From Rutpela maculata (Eukaryota; Arthropoda; Insecta; Coleoptera; Cerambycidae), in the NCBI GenBank assembly GCA_936432065.2, contig OW386293.2, positions 26,548,234 through 26,612,233 on the forward strand: a stretch of 64,000 bases of DNA. The letters run 5' to 3'. Shown here in pieces: positions 52,718 through 63,429 of the stretch (its first letter is position 1; the number at the start of each line of letters is the position of its first letter). The position numbers and the translations under genes were made by a program. Below the pieces are notes generated by a model that did no database searches, had not been told where the DNA came from, and saw only the letters and a program-made list of their open reading frames with translations.

Positions 52718-53785
52718 AATTAAGTGTTTCCAGCCTAGATACGACTTAGAACCTTTAATATTAGGTGTAAAAGTCACACTAGAGTTACTTGAAGATATCT
52801 CATTTTGCAAAAAAAATACAGTTGTGCTTAGTAGGGCAGCATAGGGATTTCAACCAATCATGGACGGTATAGATAAACATAGCATTCTTTATACGTACTT
52901 CGCTATTGCATTATGCTGAGGTGTATGTAATGGCCTTTAGGTACATAGTAATATTTGGGCCGAAAACATTTTATTTTAAACATTTGTTTTCATTGAATCT
53001 TTAATAATCTTTATTTTAATTTTGTTCATTTATTAAAATGTTATAATATATTGTTTTTAGCGCCAAGGTAGATAAATAAAATTTAGTTAAATACATCAAA
53101 ATAAGTCTATACTCTATTACATACTAAAATTTTATATGAAACTGTATTGATTTAATATAAAATCGACATTTTAGCCGGGAAAAGGGGGAATTTTCAAAGT
53201 TTGCTGGTTATTTACTGGTAGTGGTGTAAGTGGTATTCTAATTTTTTGTCTATTACCCATTTCAATTTGGTATCTTTCGAAGTACTCGTACTCGTTACTT
53301 ATTTTTAGAACCATTACTTTCCAAATTTTGCAAAAGTACTCATTTTTTAGAGTACTTCAAAAACAAGTACTCGTACTCAAGTTTTCACGAGTACTTTTTA
53401 AAGGTACTTATTGTGAAATACTCGTGAGGACTTTAGTGCGGTACTCTGCCCAGCTCTGCCTGCAGATACTTAAAGTCCAATGAATTCGCCATATTTTAAA
53501 TGTAACGATAATCGAGAAAAACAATATACCTTACACCATAGGTATTGTAATGCATAGACTAGTCTTCAGTGTAAATAGTTTTCGGGTATGCTTCGACCAA
53601 CCACATTACGAGTAAAGAATAGAGCACTACCACATTTACCAATCGCCCGACTTTACGTTCTGAGGTTGCCGATATCAGATGAAATATTACTATAGTACCG
53701 CCATCTAGTAACGCTATGTTAGAACCACACGGTAAACTACCTACTCTGATTTATTGAAGAATTATTATATTAAAGGGTTCATATT

Positions 53786-54513
53786 ACTTCCACATCCAGT
53801 GGAAGTATAGTAACGGCAAAAAAATTTTAAAAATTTTTTATTGTTCAAATGGGCTTAGAATGTCACGAAACGTCGGGATTTTAAGTTTGAGAGAGAAAAA
53901 AAATGTCTGTCTGTCGGTCTGTCTGTCTGCCGGTCTGTCTGTCTGTCTGTCTGTCGGTCTGTCTGTAACTTTTTTTGTGCGCACGTTTACTCTGGAACCG
54001 TTTGAGATATTGACATGAAATTTGGTACACATGAACGAGATCTAGAACTAGATTATATTTTCATTTTGTCCCGTCGAAGGGTTGGGGGGTAAATTGGGGT
54101 AAATTTGGGGAAAATAGGTAAATCAAGCAGGTAAGAGTCCATAAAATTGGTATTTAGTATATACAAGAAGTTAAGGTCTCAAAAAAAATTTTAGCATTAG
54201 CTACCCCCATTACCACCCCCACCACCATTATTAAAGGGGATGAAAAAAAATTGTGATTTAATGTGTGTAAAAGAACCAGAAACCTCAAAATGTTTTTTAC
54301 TTCATCCACCCCCACTACCACCCCCTATCACCACCCCCACCCCGCTACCGATGTGGGGTATCGTTTTATGGGTTTTTGGAGTAGAGGATTTCAAATATTA
54401 TATTATTAATGTTCTATAAACAATTATATCCACATACAAAATTTTTTCGTTGCGAGATACTTGGATGGAAAATCTGAATGTGGAAGTAGTGATTCCTTGG
54501 GCAGCGGTTTTTT
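53786..54513 (+). mobile_element. Helitron/HINE-like element, copy 6 (expanded CTGT repeat)
   Basis: Perfect 5' hairpin acttccacatccagtggaag, 3' end gaatgtggaagtagtgattc, cttgggcagcgg, T6. The CTGT/CGGT microsatellite (about 53906-53966) is the longest in the family. Comparison with copy A of the surrounding repeat (5780-5800) provides the empty site: the flanks catatt|atttacc correspond to atatttatatttacc without a duplication. Confidence 0.92.
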
Positions 54514-55175
54514 ATTTACCTCTACTATCTAATACTTATTTTTAATTTAAGAAGTTTAATGATTGGGTTAAGGCTTGTTTGTTTAAGCAAAGAGAAAATT
54601 AAGTACAACGAATTATGTTTTATAGTGCATATTTTTGATTTTCTTAACTTACTTTGTGATGAGTTACGGTGCGTAAGTACACTTTTAATTTATTTGCTTC
54701 TAGAGCGAATATGTTTAACATGTAATAATTGATTTGCCTGCTTGGAATTCATTTCTGTTTAATTTTAGTTATGATAATTATTTTGAAATTGCGTTTTTAA
54801 AAACTATTGAATTAATTTGTCCCTAGCCTATATATTCCAGACAGCCTTGGCTTTGAAATTGGGAGTTGTCAACTTATGTGCTGTGTTTATATTATGTTTA
54901 TATTATTATATTGCTAGGTATATAACACAAAACTACAAGTTACGTTAACAATTAGCAATAAGCTAGAGAAGCAATTTATAGATAAAACTTAAAAGCATGA
55001 GTGATTCTATTTGCGGAAAACATTTCACCAGACAAAACATGACATATGTCAAAATATTACCTCGATATTTGTCGACGCGTCGATACAAAAAAATAGAGCA
55101 ATAAAGTTTCCGAGCAATGTTGTCAAAAAGACGGGCATTCGTTCTCTATCGCGTTAATGAGTGAAATAATCAAGG

Positions 55176-56669
55176 GTATTTTTTATATTTTATGTTTAAT
55201 TTGTTGACCATTTTTTGCTATTATTTTCCGTAACTTCAGTGTTTTAAAAATACATCTAAAAAGAAAATGAAATAAAATTGACAATATCTTGCTAAATATT
55301 AATTCAACGTATTTTTGATATTGCTCTCAGGCACAAAGCACAGTTTATCCAATGGTATATATCACATTTAATTGATTATAAACTTCCCCCAAAATAATTC
55401 AATCTTAAATTGTATAATATTAATATATTCCCAAACTTTCTACAGTAATCTCAAGTGATCTTTTTTTATTATTCTAATAAGCTCGGCATTTCGACGTAGT
55501 TTGTATTACACTAGCAATTTGCACCCTTGAAATTTCGACCATAGTGCCGAGACAAGGTTGTTTTAGCGACAAGAAGCTTATAAATTAAAGCTCAACGTTG
55601 ACAGAATGATTGATTACCCCTACAAAATATATTTATTATTTCCATTACGACGGCACCTCTCAGGGACAGTTTCAATAAGTGCGTTTGTTCTATTAGATAG
55701 TACTGACAGATTCTCACCTGAGAGGGTGCTCCTTTGTCTCGGCTGTAATTTATATCTATTAATTGAAAACACGTTTTCGATAGTGTTTGTATATACTTTT
55801 CGTCTTACTTCCGTTGTATTTCTGTAGTATTTTTAATGGGTAAACTTAAGAGTAGTACAATTTGTAGACAATTGTCTTTGTTTTGGAGTAACTCGGAAAA
55901 AATTGTTTAAACCAAATAATTTTCAAATAACTAAATAGTTGATTGAATAGATCCATATTTTAATAATAAATATAAACAACATTTTATAATAGTATCCTTT
56001 TTCCACGTAAACTAAAACTTAGTTTATATAAAACAAGACAGTTTGCACGGCTCTGAGGGATACGGTTCAATTTCAGAAGTGATATTTTACCTACTTTTCA
56101 AATTTTAAATAAAAATTTTAACTCTTACAGAAATAATTGTGTCTACTAGGTGTTCCTAATAGGCAACGCCCGACAGCGACTTTCGTTTATTTCGTAATAG
56201 TCTTATTTGAAATATTTTTAAAACATTTTAAAGAAAAATTGACATATCATCTACGTATATAACATTTGTTCAAACTTGAGAGATGCAGAGTATATTGCAG
56301 TTTAGATATCTAGCACATCTTTATATTTTTGTGTGCTTTATCAAAACCCTTATTAACATTTTGCTGTAAAGTTACAATAAAACTCAGTGTTATGATATTG
56401 ATTTCTGTTTAATTTTTTTTGATTAAATAAAATAGGTATAATAAGAAGTCATCTTCACTCTCGAAAATTTGCGGATCCTTATCGGCTAACTTCAGCTTGA
56501 TATTTTCCAATAGTTTACGTTGTTAAAAAAAATTGTATTGTGTTCGGTGAAGAATTTTAAACAATGGGAAATATTCGGTACATATTTCAAGCCACTATAT
56601 ATCATTTACTTTATTTATTCGTCTTTAAGATCTAAAAATCTTCATCAGCTGCAGATCTGCTTCCTTTGC
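55176..56669. other. Gene-free AT-rich interval
   Basis: Several short frames (for example 73 codons at 55606-55827) without domains. Bases 55490-55610 are slightly less AT-rich (acgtagtttgtattacacta, atagtgccgagacaaggttg) and not repeated elsewhere in the window. Confidence 0.5.
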
Positions 56670-56702
56670 GAAGATACGAGTGTAGTCAATACTCGTATCT
56701 TC
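56670..56702. repeat. Perfect 12-bp hairpin
   Basis: gaagatacgagt and actcgtatcttc flank the 9-base loop gtagtcaat. It lies just upstream of SINE copy D. Confidence 0.8.
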
Positions 56703-56715
56703 ATAGAGAAACATT

Positions 56716-57032
56716 AAGAAACGTTAATAGCAGCTAGTACTTGGTCGGGTGACCTACAGAGAAATACAGTAATTTCGCGTCATTTTCTAGCGGCTTGTAT
56801 ATCAGCATATACGTAGAAGCTGTACAATTTAAGGCGAGGAGTTTGTAATGTATATACCATTCTTCGCAGAGGATTTAAAAAATCGGTGCACTGTCTATTA
56901 GATGTTAGACATAAAAAATCCTTACTCTTTCAAGAAGAGATTGAGTAAAATTTGCAGGTCCAGTAACCTTCTTCTAATATTCTAGCTTCGGTGATTGATT
57001 AGTTGTCGAAATAGGTTAAATAACTGAATAAA
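56716..57032 (+). mobile_element. 5S-rRNA-derived SINE, copy D (5' truncated)
   Basis: Begins inside the 5S-like head (agcagctagtacttggtcgg, gtgacc) and follows the family body: ctagcggcttgtatatcagc, atataccattcttcg, gtctattagatgttag, aagagattgagtaaaattt. It ends ggttaaataactgaataaaa. More diverged than copies A and B. Confidence 0.82.
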
Positions 57033-57403
57033 ATAATCATTATCAGCTTTAACAGGAGTACAAAAAACTGTTTTTTATAATAGGTTCCTTTTTTATGTAT
57101 TTTTTATGCATAATAATAATTTCTGCATTTGTTTGTTTCATTCATTCATTTGTTTCAAAAAAATTTAAACAAATGCAAATTTAAAAATGATTTTTTAAAA
57201 ATGTCTCTAAGACCACTGAAGAGTATGTTGGAAAATTTGTATTAAAAAAATGTTGCTTTGTGAGAATTGAGAAAATACGGTGCTGGAAAGTCACTTTTGG
57301 GGACACATTTATTGAAGAATCTAATATGCGATGGGTTGTTAAGGAAATTCATATCAAACGTCTTCACATCCACGTTTGAAAGCATCAATACGTCGCGTGG
57401 TCT
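57033..57403. other. No recognised feature
   Basis: AT-rich, with tttcattcattcatttgttt simple sequence near 57135. No coding support. Confidence 0.5.
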
Positions 57404-57491
57404 CCCAAGTAACAATTTAAATATTTTTTAGATTTATTGAACTCTGATAAAACCTCAATAAATCTAAAAGGTATTGAAATTGTTACTTGGG
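57404..57491. repeat. 88-bp near-perfect hairpin
   Basis: Arms of 37 bases (57404-57440, cccaagtaacaatttaaata..., and 57455-57491, ...gaaattgttacttggg) pair with only about three mismatches around a 14-base loop. Size and shape fit a mini-foldback element or a pre-miRNA-like hairpin. Nothing shows that it is transcribed. Confidence 0.8.
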
Positions 57492-57494
57492 CTG

Positions 57495-57680
57495 TCTGCT
57501 TCCTTAACGGTCCATGTCTCAGAGGCGTAAAGAAAAATGGAGAAAACTGGGACGATAGCAAGTCCGATCTTTCTGCGTCTCGTCTGGTCTCTCAGAACAC
57601 AACCCTTTCTGAAGCTTTTGCCAACTTTACATTTGTCAAAGTTGGTCTTGTCTACTTTCACTAAAGCAGAGTTTCTTCAT
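57495..57680 (-). pseudogene. LINE ORF2 fragment (RTE-like C-terminal region)
   Basis: Minus-strand reading gives GCVLRDQTRRRKIGLAIVPV followed by FSIFLYASETWTVKEADS. The YxxETW motif (usually YGCETW) is a hallmark of the region after the reverse transcriptase in RTE-type LINEs. Only about 60 codons are preserved. Confidence 0.6.
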
Positions 57681-57718
57681 ACAATCGGCGAAATAATAAA
57701 TGACATATTAGTATATAT

Positions 57719-60052
57719 TGTTACGTGCTTTCACCCCTTTTGTATTGTTTTGTGGATCCGAAAATTATAACACCAGGGTAACACTAACCACTAATTTATT
57801 AACTTCCGTACTAATTGCAACAATTAATCACTTTAATAATATACCACTAGATACTATCATTCACTACTTCAGTCACTGTATCACTTTGTTTACTCCTCGA
57901 TCTGTTCTCACTAACTATCTGTACTAAACTAACTCTGTGCGGCCACTCACTCTTCTTTTTATAGTCTTAGGTAAACATTCTCCAATGTTCCAGCTTATAT
58001 ATACACATACTTATATATATCCTTAACTCCTCTCAGGAGCATAGGGCCTCAACAAATGCCTTCCATCTGGTTCTGTTCTGGGCTATTTGTTTTGTCTGCT
58101 GCCTCCTTCTTCCCTGACAGTTCTCTGGCATGTCGTCTTTGGTCTTCCTGTTCTTCTGCTACCCTGTGGATTCCATTCCAGGGCTCTCTTGCTAATATTG
58201 TGGTCTTCTCTACGCAGTATGTGTCCTATCCATTTCCACTTTTTTACTTTGACTTCAGTTTCAATTCGTTGTTGATTTGTTGCATTCCATAGGTCTTCAT
58301 TGCGCATTTGGACCGGCCAAAAAATACGCATAATTCTGCGTAAACTACGATTTATGAAGACTTGTAATTTGTATATGGTTTGTCGACTAATTTTTCATGT
58401 TTCTGCACCGTATAGAAGTACGGCTTTGACGTTGGAGTTGAAAATTTTTATTTTTGTTGAATTGGAGTATTATCTGGATTTCCACACATTGTTTAGCATT
58501 CCAAATGCTTGTCTGGCTTTTTTGATGCGGTTGTTTACATCATCTTCAGTACTGCCTGTTTTGGTAACTATGCTGCCTAGGTATGTGAATTCATTGACTT
58601 CTTCAATTGGCTGATTATTTATCGAAAGAGGTGTTCGGTTTTCTATACCCATTCTCATTGATTTGGTTTTTCTAATGTCAATTTTCAGACCTACAGCTTC
58701 AGCTTCTCTTAAGAGGTTGTTTAGTTTAACTGTCATATCTGCATGGTTATGTGCGAGCAGGCAAATGTCATCCGCATGATCAAGTTCCTCCAGTCTTGTA
58801 AATGGCGTCCACCATATGCCATGTTGTCCTGAGGTGGCTCTTCTCATGACCCCGTCCAGCATTATGTTGAATAGGAGGGGATAATATACACCCTTGCCGT
58901 ACTCCCTTTTTAATTGTTATGGATTGGCTTTGTAGTCTTCTGTGAGATACTCTACTTTGCACATTCTCGTACAGTTCTGTTATGAGGTTTACTATCTTTG
59001 CTGGAATTCCTTTATTCTGTAATGCGTTCCAGAGTTCTTTGTGTTGTATGCTATCAAAAGCACATTCGAAGTCTATGAACACTAGGTATAATGGGGATCG
59101 CCACTCAACTGACTGTTCTATAATAATACGGACTGACTGTGTTTAATTGATTAATACATGATCTGTGAGGCCGAAAACCCGCTTGCTCAGGTATTAGTAG
59201 AGGTTCTAATGTGTAAGTCAGTCTGTATTATATGAGCCAGGATTTTGTGGATAGCATTTAGGAGTGTTATTCCTCTCCAGCTTTGGCACTGACTTAAGTC
59301 TCCTTTCTTTGGTACCTGTACTACCATCCCATCACTCCATCCATTTATGAGTTGTTCTGTGTTCCAGACATCTGCTAATATTGGATATAGCAAGTCAGTT
59401 AATAAGGTCGTATCTAATTTTATGACTTCTGCAGGTATGTCATCTGGTTCCGGAGATTTATTGTTTTTCAGAATCTTTATCACTTGTCTGATTTCTGCTT
59501 TACTTGAGGTATTGGGGTTTATATCATTTCTCACGTTAATTTCGGGAACAATTTCGTCGATTTGATCTTGGTCTTGATCTGCTTCTTCGTCTTCATTCAG
59601 TTCTTTGAAATGCTCAGTACAGCTGTTCTTGCTTTGATGTAAGTGGTGCTCCAGCCTTGTACTTGACCGGTGGGATGTCTTTGTTGGAGAGTTTTTGAGT
59701 GATTTGATACAGTTCTTTCATATTATGTTCCTCTGCTGCTGCTTGTGCCCTGTTAGCTTGTTCTGATGCCCAATTCCTTTTATCTCTTCTAGCACTTTTT
59801 TTAACTGCCTTTTTTAGTTCTGTGTATACCCTTGTTAGGAGCCGCTTACCGCATGTTCCAGCAGATATCTGCAATCTTCTAGACTTTTTCCAGATGTCTG
59901 CGCCTTTCTCGCCGTTTCTAATTTATGATATCGCGCGCGCCATCTCTAGGACGGTTGCCGAGCCAACTCATTAGTTCAGTTTTCTGCATGTATACATGGA
60001 ACTCTTAGAGGAAATTCCTACAGACGTCTCTGGGGGGTGGAAACACATAACA
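57719..60052. mobile_element. Probable solo LTR interrupted by a LINE
   Basis: The left end tgttacgtgctttcacccct and right end ...gggtggaaacacataaca form the short inverted TG...CA ends of an LTR. They resemble the LTR end at 30960-30970 (ggtggaaacacgttaca). ATAT lies on both sides (57715-57718, 60053-60056), a possible 4-bp duplication in low-complexity sequence. The LTR is about 57719-57970 plus 59940-60052; between them lies an RTE-like LINE. A TATA-like ctttttatagtc lies near 57956. Two unrelated partial LTRs are the alternative. Confidence 0.5.
57975..59935 (-). pseudogene. RTE-like LINE ORF2, frameshifted and truncated
   Basis: Reading down the minus strand from 59874: a basic linker (KKAVKKSARRDKRNWASEQA), then the RT domain. 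This has LKNNKSPEPDDIPAEVIKLD, VVQVPKKGDLSQCQSWRGIT, DFECAFDSIQHKELW, IKKGVRQGCILSPP and the catalytic box, here HADDICLLAH (FADD in relatives). It continues with NEFTYLGSIVTKTGSTEDDV and, after a frame change, VKAVLLYGAET and RTGRPKTTCQRTVREEGG. RQGC rather than PQGS at the motif-B position fits RTE-type rather than CR1 enzymes. At least four frame changes make it dead. The endonuclease is absent. Confidence 0.85.
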
Positions 60053-60056
60053 ATAT

Positions 60057-60315
60057 AGTATTAGTTCTTTCAATGGAGTATCTGCAGAAGAAAAGCAGCA
60101 CAGCCCATTACAGATTTCTTTTTAGAGATTCTATTAAATATTTTTTAAACTTGAATGAATCATTAATGGGTAGAGATATAAGTAATAGAGAATTCGCTGC
60201 AATAAAAGATTTTATCTACTCTTATTAAATTATACACTAATTACTGAATTGCTTTTGAACAATTAATAGTGTCCACAGACAAATAGCGTGAGTTATTATA
60301 AATCACTTCATCATT
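60057..60315 (+). other. Short open frame of unknown nature
   Basis: 60073-60228 encodes MEYLQKKSSTAHYRFLFRDS, IKYFLNLNESLMGRDISNRE, FAAIKDFIYSY in one frame. The composition is mixed enough to be protein-like, but I recognise no family and it has no supported start or partner exon. Confidence 0.2.
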
Positions 60316-60328
60316 AGGTACAGCGCCA

Positions 60329-60975
60329 CCCCTTACTATACCAGGCGTTGCCTATTTTTCGGCAACTCCCCTCCCCACACTTCCCTCTACGATAACCTAT
60401 ATCTACCTTTACTCTCTATCTTTCGCCAACTTTACATCTTCAACCTTTCTCCCCCCTTTTTTTCTATTTTTACGCATCTTTTGTTTCATCCTTTTTGTTC
60501 TTTTGTCCCTTTTTGTCCATCCAAATTCCCTTTAGACCAATAACATCTGATAAATCCCAACCTTTTTAAACCACATCGTTTTAATACCCTATCTTGCTCG
60601 ACGGTGGTCAGACCACGAGGTCGTCATCTGCTCGAACAGGTTTTTTCGTTCAGTTCTGTTTTCCCGTATCAGCAACCAAAATTTTTCACAGTGCGCTTGC
60701 CAACGAGTTTTAGTTTTTATTGTACTACATCCATTAGTTTTAGGCTCATGTGATCACATTTCCTTAATCTTAGTCTAGTTTTTAAATCCACCTGCGGTGA
60801 ATAGGAGCTCTGGTCAACAAACCACTGCCTCTAAGCCAAAACGGACCCACCCCGCCCATCCACACGTCCATCATGACGCTACACGTCGTGGCTGTCTGGC
60901 TAGCCCCGGGACGGGTTCCGACTAGGCACATTTCATGTTCCAAAATGTTGAATAAAATCTTTTTGAATTGAATTG
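60329..60975 (+). mobile_element. Jockey-like LINE 3' end with 13-bp target duplication
   Basis: Flanked by aggtacagcgcca (60316-60328) and aggtacagtgcca (60976-60988), one mismatch. The body matches the 3' UTR of the Jockey element at 22640-23288 (accaggcgttgcctat, a T/C-rich stretch, catgacgctacacgtcgtgg). It ends in a ttgaattgaattga tail. Only the non-coding 3' end was inserted, so the truncation is severe. Confidence 0.88.
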
Positions 60976-61181
60976 AGGTACAGTGCCAAACTCATTTACC
61001 TTCATACCTGGCATGTCCAGTCGATGTAACGCGCGACGCGAAGGTGGCTCTGTCAGAGAGAAATTCTTTTTCGATACGGTGAAATAGAACGGTCCATTAT
61101 TAAAGAAGGGAGGAAGGCGATTTAATATGTTTGAACAGTTTCGACGTTTTCAAATCAAGTTAAGTAATCATTGTGCCAAAA

Positions 61182-61385
61182 ATGATAAATTCGGTTAGTG
61201 AGGATGAACTATTATGTACACCGCCAGAATTAAGGCAAGTAGCTAATGATACAATACATAATTTATTACCCGAATAATTTCAGAATAAATATAAAAGTGT
61301 GTAGAAAAAGTTTATGGATTGGTGTAGCGGCAAGAACCTCAAATCATTTGCAGAAAATGTACATCTACGGCATACATGCAACAAA
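61182..61385 (+). pseudogene. Crypton-like recombinase N-terminal fragment
   Basis: MINSVSEDELLCTPPELRQV, ANDTIHNLLPE, stop, FQNKYKSV, stop, KKFMDWCSGKNLKSFAENV. The string PPELRQ...LLP...YxxxYxxFMDWC is the N-terminal pattern I associate with Crypton-type tyrosine-recombinase proteins in insects. Two stops interrupt it and the catalytic part is missing. The assignment rests on remembered pattern only. Confidence 0.4.
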
Positions 61386-61579
61386 CACAAAAAATAAACA
61401 ATAAACTTGTATAATTCAGTCCCACATATTCAATTTGTTGGTTATTAAAATTACAGTTAATTTTATTAATAAGCAAACTGAGTAATTTAAATAAAATTTT
61501 CTATATTGCCATTATAACTGTTGAGATTAAATAAAGTGTTGTTTCTGTATACTTAATATTTATTGTTATAATCATAAAG

Positions 61580-61700
61580 TATAGTATTCAACTTGTGATA
61601 ATGGTAATAACTCACTTGATAAATTACAGCACGAGCCGCAAGCGAACTTCATCTGCGTGAGTTATTGCCCACATTACCGCTCGTTGAATAATATACTATT
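61580..61700. repeat. Palindromic mini-element, copy 1
   Basis: tatagtattcaacttgtgat...ggtaataactcac is the inverse of gtgagttattgcccacatta...gaataatatactat, giving a ~45-bp arm pair around a short core. Related to 61982-62087. Confidence 0.75.
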
Positions 61701-61981
61701 ATCCACGCCTATCGTATAATCATTGCATTATACATTTAACAATTGACGAATAATAGTAGTCATAAAGTCATCCTAGAATATTATTGACCTGAACTCATAA
61801 TAACACACCTTTGATCAATCAGGAACTAGCAATTTTCATAATCAACGGGCGAGTCCGTTTTTTTCATGGGAAAGTCCATCTTTTTGTTTGACGTTTAAAA
61901 CGCCAAACAGAGTTTTACTGCGAGCCAACTTAATTTTTTCACTTTTAAAAAATCAAAACAGTTAACATATTCATGGATCAA

Positions 61982-62087
61982 ATATAGTATTCTGCTCGCG
62001 TATAATGGCTATTACACACTCGTGCCATCAAAATCATCCTCGTGAGTAATAGCCAGCATTATACGCTCTCTGAATAATATACTATTG
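61982..62087. repeat. Palindromic mini-element, copy 2
   Basis: atatagtattctgctcgcgt, ataatggctattacacactc is the inverse of gagtaatagccagcattata, cgctctctgaataatatact. Same layout and termini as copy 1, only 280 bp away. Confidence 0.75.
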
Positions 62088-62619
62088 TGTTCTGGTGCAC
62101 ATTTTAAGTAATGGCGAATGCGCCGGTCATAACTGTCTTGCGTTTTTCAGGGCAACATCTCTTCAAAAATCAAAATGAACGCATTAATGTTAAAGTTTAG
62201 GCAATTTCAAATGAAGCTCATCAAAGAACTGATTAATTTATATTTGATATTTTTGGGCGAATTCAAATTATGTGATTTTCATAGAGAGACAATATTTTCA
62301 CAAACATGATTCTGACTCAGACACTAACGAAACTAAGTCTAACATTAGCAAATACCCATTAATAGTTGCTTGTACTTGATACGAAACGTAACACTTATTT
62401 AAAAATATAGGGCTCTTAGAAGACTCCACAGTAATTTGATTTATTCAAATAAAGAAATTCCATCCATTATTACGAAATATACAGTGGGGCATCTGTTGAA
62501 TATACAAAATATTTCAAATAAGAAATCCAATAAATTGATGATGAATTTCGTTTTTTTTTTCTAATTTCTGTGGAGTTAATGGTTTCAGAGATCTGGAGGT
62601 ATAAATGTGATATAAATAC
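62088..62619. other. No recognised feature
   Basis: AT-rich, without supported frames. Confidence 0.5.
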
Positions 62620-63350
62620 GCAGTATTTGGTTTAAACCTTAAATACCTTGGAAACTATGGCATTTACGTTAAAAATGCCGACAATCAAAATGAAAGCCCA
62701 TTAATTAGGCTTTCGAAAGTTTCAAATGATTTTTGGTCATTTCTATAGCATAAAAAACAAAAAATTTATGACAGAAAGAATGCATATTTTCACATTTTTT
62801 CAATAATAACGTCACCATTTTGTAAGCAGTCATTAATAAAAAAAATATGTTCCGATATACTGTTTTTCGTCAATATACAGGGTGAGCGACGGTGAGTGGA
62901 GTATAACCGATTCTTTTGAAATTTCGGTTACCAAGATAATCGAGTATGATCTCTCCAAGTAAAATATTTTCGAAAGTGCGGTGTTGCCACTTATACGTAA
63001 AACTGGCAACATCTTCGTTATTTTAAATGGAATACCCTGTATATTTTTGCATTTTTTGGATCGTCGTCTCTTTTTGAGTAACTTTTGTTTCCCTATACCT
63101 ATCTCAAGCCGTTTTCTAGATAATAATTCTTTTCTGAATTTATTGCCAAAAATTTAACTTTCAGCAAATCGTGTTTTCTGCTACCTACGCAGCAATTAAA
63201 AGATAATTTTTTAGTTGCGGCTAGGCAAGGCCTGGGGGCATCTCCACCATTAATCAAATGTTTCGAATATCATACAGGGTGAGTTAGAGAACGCTTTCTA
63301 TAAGTGACTTAGAAAAATGCACGAAAGTCAATTTTTTTTTAATGGAACAT
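62620..63350. repeat. Dispersed repeat second copy and mariner-type ends
   Basis: 62640-62880 is the second copy of the repeat at 49650-49925. At 62877 (tacagggtgagcgacggtga) and again at 63273 (tacagggtgagttagagaac) start sequences typical of mariner-type terminal repeats, each preceded by TA. aacatcctgtata at 63348 looks like an opposite end. The interval holds at least two partial mariner termini and no coding. Confidence 0.5.
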
Positions 63351-63429
63351 CCTGTATATTATTACTGATTCGCAAAGGTGACACATTTACCTATTTAAAA
63401 AGGTATATACTCTAATGTACACCGTTTTC

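Larger units (their letters stand above)
50824..53458. mobile_element. hAT-like non-autonomous element with perfect 8-bp target duplication
   Basis: Ends cagagctgggtagtacctga and ...gcggtactctgcccagctctg are inverted repeats of the hAT type (CAGAGCTGGG). Both flanks carry CCTGCAGA (50816-50823 and 53459-53466). Subterminal regions are packed with actcgtac/gtactcg motifs on both strands, as expected for transposase-binding repeats. No transposase is encoded. Two further elements are nested inside (51053-51651 and 52073-52717), so the element itself is only about 1.4 kb. Confidence 0.92.
50560..55175 (+). repeat. Long dispersed repeat, copy B (with nested insertions)
   Basis: Homologous, block by block, to 4225-7640. 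After removing the hAT-like element (50824-53458) and Helitron-like copy 6 (53786-54513), its blocks join as in copy A, except for an extra ~1.1 kb that copy A has between them. The segment at 50565-50635 (ctagataaaatttaaaagca...) also resembles the distal block at 54960-55030, so the unit may carry terminal direct repeats. Confidence 0.72.

Noticed and set aside
4430..54032. Minus-strand frames with TKFQVNILNGFRVNV...DRPTDRQ at 4430-4627 and 53838-54032
   Set aside because: These are translations of the conserved non-coding part and CTGT repeat of the Helitron-like family; they differ in length and do not share a start across copies, so I do not call a protein.
55606..55827. 73-codon plus frame
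   Set aside because: Hydrophobic, with no recognisable signal, domain or homologous copy in the window.
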